6,237 bases of DNA from Prolixibacteraceae bacterium (GTDB lineage Bacteria > Bacteroidota > Bacteroidia > Bacteroidales > Prolixibacteraceae): positions 1-6,237 of the forward strand of contig JACMKG010000201.1 of the NCBI GenBank assembly GCA_014380255.1, read 5' to 3'. Shown here piece by piece: positions 1-3,633 of this stretch (position 1 is the first letter of the stretch; each line of letters opens with the position of its first letter). The translations under genes and the position numbers were made by a program. The notes under the pieces were generated by a model. That model did no database searches and was not told the DNA's origin. It worked only from the letters and a program-made list of their open reading frames with translations.

Positions 1-125
1 ATTGACTTTTCCTGAAGGTCTGCATAGGAAGTCTCCCATTGAATGACTTCACAGTCCTGAATAGATAAATCAGAATTTAAAAGGGCATTGGCTAATTTGC
101 CTGAACCTACAACAAATATTTTCAT
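1..125 (-). CDS. Rossmann-fold NAD(P)-binding protein, N-terminal fragment (possibly DapB-like)
   Basis: This is the first 41 codons of a gene that runs off the left edge of the window. The translation begins MKIFVVGSGKLANALLNSDL, a beta strand followed by a glycine-rich turn (G7-S8-G9-K10-L11-A12) and a helix. That is the usual start of an NAD(P)-binding Rossmann domain. The GSGKLA spacing resembles dihydrodipicolinate reductase (DapB) and related small dehydrogenases, but the catalytic and substrate-binding parts lie outside the window, so the reaction cannot be named. The start is the only ATG in this frame near the N-terminal beta strand, and no clear Shine-Dalgarno lies upstream. A TAGCTTTG box about 60 bp upstream may drive it. 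It is on the same strand as the alpha/beta hydrolase but separated by 155 bp, so co-transcription is uncertain. Confidence 0.6.
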   Translation of the reverse strand, partial: MKIFVVGSGKLANALLNSDLSIQDCEVIQWETSYADLQEKS

Positions 126-186
126 TCTTTATGTATTCTATTATTCCCAAATACTTAAACCCCTAATCATTGAAAGCGATGACTTC

Positions 187-194
187 CAAAGCTA
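187..194 (-). promoter_or_regulatory. Candidate Bacteroidota -7 promoter box
   Basis: On the minus strand these bases read TAGCTTTG, an exact match to the Bacteroidota -7 consensus TAnnTTTG. It sits about 60 bp upstream of the start codon at 125, a reasonable 5' leader length for the partial dehydrogenase gene. I could not find a convincing TTTG/TTG -33 element at the expected distance, so this is a weak candidate that could occur by chance in AT-rich DNA. Confidence 0.25.
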
Positions 195-280
195 CGAATT
201 GTCGGGCATAGGATCCGGATAACTATACGTTAACTTATCAATGGCCTTCTATATTTAACGTTTACTCATAAAAGGCTGGA

Positions 281-1084
281 TCAATCGGCATCTAATAGCT
301 TATCCAATGCAGTAAAATATTGCGCATTATGAATCATTCCATTGTGTCCCTGTCCTTCCAACGTGATTAAAGTATCCTTTGCTTTAAAATGCTCCTGCAG
401 CTTGATGGACGAGCCGTAATAAATCACCGGATCGTCGGTGCCATGCACAATTGCTACGGGCATTTCACATTCTTCCAGATATTCATTGGTAGAGAATTTA
501 TATTTAAGCAAAAAGGCTGGAAGAAAAGGATAACGGTGATGCATCATATCCGTCATGCTGTAATAAGGTGCTTCCAGGATTAACAGTTTGGGTTGATTCA
601 CTGAAGCAAGCTTTGCTGCAATACCGCTGCCGATAGAAAAACCTATCACCACTATATTTTCCTGATCATACAATTCCAACATCCTGTTATAGGCTGTCTG
701 AACATCTGAGAAGACCTGTTCGGTGCTGCTGATCGACCCATCACTTTTCCCATAGCCCCGGTAATCAAGCATAAAAACATCATAGTTTAAAGCCGTATAA
801 TGCGTTGCTACCTCTCCCCATCTTTGTAAAGAACCTGCATTTCCGTGTAAATAAAAGATCAATCCTTTAGAACTATCCGTTTTAAACAATAACCCATTGA
901 GCGTAGACTGGTCATTGGTTTTAATAAAAATTTCCTCAAAACTCCGATCAAAAGTAAACTCATAGTCCTTATCCAGTTTCTGTGGAAAGAAGATCATTTT
1001 CTCCTGAAAAAGAAACAGGAGCCCGCAGGCGGCAACATACACTATTATCAAGTACTTGAGTACTTTTAGAAATAATTTATTCAT
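281..1084 (-). CDS. Membrane-anchored alpha/beta hydrolase (BEM46/ABHD13-like)
   Basis: A 267-residue serine hydrolase of the alpha/beta fold, close to the usual length of BEM46/ABHD13-type or COG1073 proteins. One hydrophobic segment at about residues 8-26 would anchor it in the membrane. The FFPQ motif at 32-35 and the following strand are typical of this group. The catalytic parts are visible in order: the oxyanion-hole motif HGNAGS (80-85), the YRGYG turn (108-112), the nucleophile Ser150 in the elbow GFSIG (148-152), the acid Asp218 in HGTDDPV (214-220), and His247 in GQGHN (244-248). The full triad suggests an active esterase, lipase or peptidase-like enzyme, but the substrate cannot be read from sequence. 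V17-A-A-C20 looks like a lipobox, but the stretch stays strongly hydrophobic after Cys20, so an uncleaved signal anchor is more likely than a lipoprotein. It is 115 bp downstream of the DUF3788 gene on the same strand. Confidence 0.9.
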   Translation of the reverse strand: MNKLFLKVLKYLIIVYVAACGLLFLFQEKMIFFPQKLDKDYEFTFDRSFEEIFIKTNDQSTLNGLLFKTDSSKGLIFYLHGNAGSLQRWGEVATHYTALNYDVFMLDYRGYGKSDGSISSTEQVFSDVQTAYNRMLELYDQENIVVIGFSIGSGIAAKLASVNQPKLLILEAPYYSMTDMMHHRYPFLPAFLLKYKFSTNEYLEECEMPVAIVHGTDDPVIYYGSSIKLQEHFKAKDTLITLEGQGHNGMIHNAQYFTALDKLLDAD

Positions 1085-1199
1085 TGGAAATTATATTCTC
1101 AAGGCCGATAACTTTACAATTTAAGGCTGTATGATGCAGCAAGCACAACTTAAATGTCACTTACAGGAACTTCCGAAGGATGTTTACCAATTGCTACTA

Positions 1200-1619
1200 T
1201 CAATGGGCCATTTTAACATCTATCAATTCTTTTACATCGTTAACCACCAGGCTGTTTTTCACTTCTATCGTAATTCCACGACCTTCAGCATAAGCCCTGG
1301 CAGCAGCAAGATCTGCTTTAATGGCTTCTGAGACATGGCTTTTCAGGATCACATCCGTAGCTTTCTGACCAAATACAAAAGCTACCTTAAAGTACTGATC
1401 CCGGGGTAAAAGGTAAACAATGGCCCGTTTTTTATCCTTGAGCCTGAAATTCCAGCCATACTTATCTCCCGGATATTTCCACTCAACAGTTGCTTTCGGA
1501 TATTTCAAAAAAACATATTCTTTCATGTTTTGCCACAGATCATAACATGGACCAAGGGCATTGGCCAGATCCGAATCATTAGGAGTGTTGTTTTTATCGG
1601 TAAAAATGCTTTTATCCAT
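1200..1619 (-). CDS. DUF3788 family protein
   Basis: A 139-residue soluble protein with no signal peptide or membrane segment. It matches the DUF3788 pattern as I know it: an N-terminal SIFTDKNNTP (4-13), the central EWKYPGDKYGWNFRLKDKKR block (46-65) followed by the hydrophobic strand AIVYLLP (66-72), then FKVAFVFGQKATD (77-89) and, near the C-terminus, YAEGRGITIEV (110-120). These are the blocks expected for the whole family, so the protein appears full length and intact. The function of DUF3788 is unknown to me and I assign none. The start is supported by the conserved N-terminal block. It lies 30 bp downstream of the acetyltransferase gene on the same strand, close enough for the two to share a transcript, although nothing in either protein suggests a joint job. 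Confidence 0.88.
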   Translation of the reverse strand: MDKSIFTDKNNTPNDSDLANALGPCYDLWQNMKEYVFLKYPKATVEWKYPGDKYGWNFRLKDKKRAIVYLLPRDQYFKVAFVFGQKATDVILKSHVSEAIKADLAAARAYAEGRGITIEVKNSLVVNDVKELIDVKMAH

Positions 1620-1649
1620 AATTTGGTAGTTTATCAGGTAAAGTTTTAC

Positions 1650-2249
1650 TCAGGCAAATTTCAACTTTTTATAATAATAAAGCTTATCCTCATCGGTAAT
1701 TTTTCTGAATACCCTGCACGGATTACCCATAGCAATTACATTATCCGGAATGTCTTTGGTAACAACACTTCCAGAGCCAACCACAGAATTATTCCCGATA
1801 CTCACTCCGGGGTTAATAACAACATTCCCTCCTATCCACACATTATTACCGATGGTAACGGGAAAGGCATATTCAACTTCCAGGTTCCTCAATTCATAAT
1901 GCAACGGGTGACCAGCTGTATAAATACTCACGTTAGGACCCATCAATACATTATCGCCAATCCGAACTTTAGCGCAGTCTAAAATCAGAAAGTTATAATT
2001 CGAATAGAAGTTTTCACCTATCTCAATGTTATAGCCATAATCACATCGAAAGGAAGCTTCTATATGAAATTTTGCTCCTACATTACCCAGTAGCTTTTTA
2101 AGTATCTCATTTCGTCTTTCAATCTCTTTTGGCGGTAACGTATTGTACGTAAATAGTAAATCTTTGGCAATTTCCCTTTCCCGGACAAGCTCGGCATCGG
2201 ATGCTTTATAAGGTTTGCCTGCGATCATTTTTGTCTTTTCACTTTCCAT
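1650..2249 (-). CDS. Maltose/galactoside O-acetyltransferase-type hexapeptide acetyltransferase
   Basis: A 199-residue acetyl-CoA-dependent sugar O-acetyltransferase of the Maa/LacA group, at the usual family length. The N-terminal Mac domain (about 8-56) starts with KMIAGKPYKASDAELVRER, the typical opening of maltose acetyltransferases, and supports the chosen start. A left-handed beta-helix of hexapeptide repeats follows (about 60-175), with clear units such as IEIGEN, VRIGDN, VTIGNN, VWIGGN and VSIGNN. His114 in YTAGHPLH is in the position of the catalytic histidine of LacA/Maa. The conserved ending VVTKDIPDNVIAMGNPCRV (162-180) is the acetyl-CoA-binding region. Family members are trimers, with active sites between subunits. 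The natural acceptor is uncertain: many members labelled maltose acetyltransferase act on glucose, galactosides or cell-surface sugars. The start codon lies inside a 10-bp palindrome (CCATGCATGG, 2246-2255), probably by chance. Confidence 0.92.
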   Translation of the reverse strand: MESEKTKMIAGKPYKASDAELVREREIAKDLLFTYNTLPPKEIERRNEILKKLLGNVGAKFHIEASFRCDYGYNIEIGENFYSNYNFLILDCAKVRIGDNVLMGPNVSIYTAGHPLHYELRNLEVEYAFPVTIGNNVWIGGNVVINPGVSIGNNSVVGSGSVVTKDIPDNVIAMGNPCRVFRKITDEDKLYYYKKLKFA

Positions 2250-2352
2250 GCATGGTCAGAAATTAAGTTTCTTCAAAGCAATTTCAATTTATAAATATAA
2301 TCATTTGTGGTTTTATGCCCCGGTGATTTTGCCGTAATTAATTCAAGTTGTT

Positions 2353-2391
2353 GGCTACTGGCTACTAGGCGGCTGGCTTCTGGCTTCTGGC
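2353..2391. repeat. GGCTnCT heptamer tandem repeats, left arm
   Basis: Two exact copies of GGCTACT (2353-2359 and 2360-2366) are followed after eight bases by two exact copies of GGCTTCT (2375-2381 and 2382-2388) and a trailing GGC. All four units share GGCTnCT. The tract is in non-coding DNA upstream of iaaA and is more GC-rich than its surroundings. Together with the opposite-strand copies at 2457-2474 it forms an imperfect inverted repeat. I do not assign it to a named repeat family. Confidence 0.8.
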
Positions 2392-2404
2392 AAAACCTAG
2401 CCGC
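2369..2404. repeat. Inverted repeat GCGGCT / AGCCGC
   Basis: GCGGCT at 2369-2374 is the exact reverse complement of AGCCGC at 2399-2404, with 24 bases between them that contain the GGCTTCT copies. In RNA this could close a 6-bp GC-rich stem around the heptamer tract. No T-run follows on either strand, so it does not look like an intrinsic terminator. Confidence 0.45.
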
Positions 2405-2440
2405 TATCATCTTTTACCGCATTCGTTCAAAGCATTCCCT

Positions 2441-2459
2441 GCCCTGGAGTATTCGGGGC
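2441..2459. repeat. Short GC-rich hairpin within the repeat region
   Basis: Bases 2441-2448 can pair with 2452-2459 around a three-base loop, giving an 8-bp stem with two G-T/G-U wobble pairs. It overlaps the start of the right-arm heptamer copies. No T-tract follows on either strand, so a terminator role is unlikely. It may be part of a larger folded intergenic element. Confidence 0.4.
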
Positions 2460-2474
2460 CAGCAGCCAGCAGCG
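2457..2474. repeat. GGCTnCT heptamer repeats, right arm (opposite orientation)
   Basis: The reverse complement of this tract reads CGCTGCT GGCTGCT GGCC, that is, about two units of the GGCTnCT heptamer seen at 2353-2391 but on the other strand. It matches the GGCTTCT pair (2375-2392) at 14 of 18 bases by hand alignment and the GGCTACT pair at 13 of 18. The two arms are about 65-100 bp apart, so the whole unit spans roughly 120 bp. Confidence 0.7.
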
Positions 2475-2585
2475 ACTCTTATCAAAAATATAATTGTCCT
2501 TTATTTAAAAGACAAAAGCAGCTATCGTAAAATGAGAACATTTTGCTTTTCACAAATGTTATTACATCTACATAAAAGCCACTAT

Positions 2586-3476
2586 ATGTACGCTATAGCT
2601 ATTCACGGAGGTGCGGGGGTAATCAGTAAAAAAGATCTCACCGCAACTCTGGAAAAACAATATTTACAAGGGTTGCAGGAGGCGTTGGATGCAGGTTTCA
2701 GGATTCTTGAAAATGGGGGAAGTGCTCTTGATGCTGTTGAGGCATCGGTCATTTCACTTGAAAACAATGAATTGTTTAATGCCGGAAAAGGTTCAGCCTT
2801 TACTTCGGATGAAACGCATGAACTGGAAGCATCGATCATGTGTGGTAAGCGGTTGGATGCCGGGGCTGCCTGCGGTCTAAAAAATGTTAAGAATCCCATT
2901 CTGCTGGCCAGAACAGTACTTGAAAAATCAAATCATCTTTTTTTAAATGGGTTGGGAGCTGAAAAGTTTGCTCAGGAACATGGGCTCCCCCTTGTTGCTG
3001 ACGACTATTTCTATACCGAGAAAGAATATAAGAAATTGCAGGAAAGCAAATCACAACCCGGCAAGAGTAAAGGAACTGTTGGAGCAGTAGCCATTGATAC
3101 GAAAGGAGATTTGGCTGCAGCAACTTCAACCGGAGGTCTTACAAATAAAAAATATGGGCGCATTGGCGACAGTCCTGTTGTAGGGGCAGGCACTTATGCT
3201 AAAAATGCGACCTGTGCTGTTTCATGTACTGGCGATGGTGAATATTTTATACGTTGTGTGGCTGCCTATGATGTTTCCGCTCTTTTAGAATACAAGGAAT
3301 ATTCATTACAACAGGCCTGCGAGGAGGTGGTGATGAGTAAACTTACAAAATTAGGTGGTGAAGGAGGATTGATTGCCGTTGACAGGGAAGGAAATATTGA
3401 ACTGGTTTTTAATTCTGAAGGAATGTACCGGGGAAACCATCAACAAGGAAAAGATCCTGAAGTATTTATTTACTAG
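2586..3476 (+). CDS. iaaA: Isoaspartyl peptidase/L-asparaginase (plant-type Ntn hydrolase)
   Basis: A 296-residue Ntn hydrolase that removes beta-linked aspartyl residues from isoaspartyl dipeptides and can hydrolyse asparagine. It is made as a precursor that cleaves itself before a threonine into alpha and beta chains. The start MYAIAIHGGAG matches the opening of E. coli IaaA, so I chose 2586 over the in-frame ATGs at 2307, 2532 and 2556. No signal peptide is seen, so the enzyme is probably cytoplasmic. Visible motifs are FNAGKGS (64-70), DETHELEAS (75-83), the autocleavage site G163/T164 in GTVGAVA, Thr182 in TSTGG, Arg192 and Asp195 in GRIGDSP, and Thr215-Gly216 in CTGDGE. The spacing from the nucleophile to these residues equals that in E. 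coli IaaA. The protein is slightly shorter than E. coli IaaA (321), mostly through a shorter linker before the cleavage site and a shorter tail. Its position before cphA suggests that beta-Asp-Arg from cyanophycin is its substrate (inference). Confidence 0.93.
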   Translation: MYAIAIHGGAGVISKKDLTATLEKQYLQGLQEALDAGFRILENGGSALDAVEASVISLENNELFNAGKGSAFTSDETHELEASIMCGKRLDAGAACGLKNVKNPILLARTVLEKSNHLFLNGLGAEKFAQEHGLPLVADDYFYTEKEYKKLQESKSQPGKSKGTVGAVAIDTKGDLAAATSTGGLTNKKYGRIGDSPVVGAGTYAKNATCAVSCTGDGEYFIRCVAAYDVSALLEYKEYSLQQACEEVVMSKLTKLGGEGGLIAVDREGNIELVFNSEGMYRGNHQQGKDPEVFIY

Positions 3477-3483
3477 TAAATAA
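3466..3483. repeat. 18-bp perfect palindrome over the iaaA stop codon
   Basis: The bases TTATTTACTAGTAAATAA form a perfect palindrome centred on the CTAG that contains the iaaA TAG stop codon (3474-3476). It could be a dimeric regulator site controlling cphA, or fold into a 7-bp all-AT stem with a CTAG loop. The stem is too weak to be a convincing terminator. AT-rich DNA gives palindromes by chance more often, but 18 bp without a mismatch is notable. Confidence 0.5.
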
Positions 3484-3495
3484 TCTTTTATTGAT

Positions 3496-3514
3496 TGAAT
3501 ATAAATGTTATTCA
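3496..3514. repeat. Inverted repeat TGAATA-N7-TATTCA in the cphA leader
   Basis: TGAATA (3496-3501) and TATTCA (3509-3514) are exact reverse complements seven bases apart. The arrangement is operator-like and lies about 120 bp upstream of cphA. It may also be chance in AT-rich DNA. Confidence 0.3.
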
Positions 3515-3538
3515 CAAAATTTTATACCTGTTAGAATT

Positions 3539-3558
3539 CAATAAATGCCTTTTTATTG
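3539..3558. repeat. Inverted repeat CAATAAA-N6-TTTATTG in the cphA leader
   Basis: A perfect 7-bp stem with a 6-base loop lies 75 bp before the cphA start. It is AT-rich and not followed by a T-run, so it is more likely an operator-like or weak leader structure than a terminator. The 157-bp gap between iaaA and cphA (3477-3633) otherwise holds no gene and no exact Bacteroidota -7 box. The cphA start has an A-rich leader but no Shine-Dalgarno at proper spacing. Confidence 0.3.
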
Positions 3559-3633
3559 TGTGGCAAGTCTACTTTCTTTTAAATCTTTTATTCCAAGGGT
3601 TATTAAAAAAGAAGTAACTAAAACATTAAAACA

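Larger units (their letters stand above)
2250..2585. other. Divergent intergenic region between the acetyltransferase and iaaA
   Basis: This 336-bp stretch holds the 5' regions of two divergent genes. The parts next to each gene are AT-rich. The middle (about 2350-2475) is more GC-rich and contains heptamer repeats and inverted repeats, described separately. The frame of iaaA stays open back to an ATG at 2307, but the extra 93 residues resemble no protein I know and run through the repeats, so I treat it as non-coding. No exact TAnnTTTG promoter box facing iaaA was found. A one-mismatch box facing the acetyltransferase (minus strand TTGCTTTG, 2274-2281) is too weak to call. Confidence 0.7.

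Noticed and set aside
227..261. Inverted repeat ACGTTAA (227-233) / TTAACGT (255-261) upstream of the partial dehydrogenase
   Set aside because: Seven-base arms with a 21-base gap in AT-rich DNA are expected by chance, and the repeat lies at the end of the hydrolase gene with no supporting context.
389..583. Plus-strand open frame opposite the alpha/beta hydrolase
   Set aside because: It is antisense to a gene with a full catalytic triad and shows no recognisable domain.
1530..1982. A 150-codon plus-strand open frame across the acetyltransferase and DUF3788 genes
   Set aside because: It lies opposite two clear family genes, and its translation reads as low-complexity antisense of hexapeptide repeats.
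2353..2474. The heptamer repeats as a CRISPR array
   Set aside because: Units are 7 bp, mostly without spacers and in both orientations, with no cas genes nearby.
2307..2585. A 93-residue N-terminal extension of iaaA, open in frame from an ATG at 2307
   Set aside because: The extension runs through the heptamer repeats, resembles no domain or signal peptide, and the family N-terminus begins at MYAIAIHGGAG (2586).
2532..2585. Alternative iaaA starts at 2532 and 2556
   Set aside because: They would add 18 or 10 residues without a usable signal sequence, and neither has a better ribosome site than 2586.
3466..3492. Intrinsic terminator after iaaA (AT palindrome followed by TCTTTTATT)
   Set aside because: The stem is only 7 A-T pairs and the T-run is interrupted, so it is too weak to call as a terminator.
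3483..3592. Direct repeat ATCTTTTATT at 3483-3492 and 3583-3592
   Set aside because: A ten-base AT-rich match exactly 100 bp apart is most likely coincidence, with no insertion between the copies that would suggest a target-site duplication.
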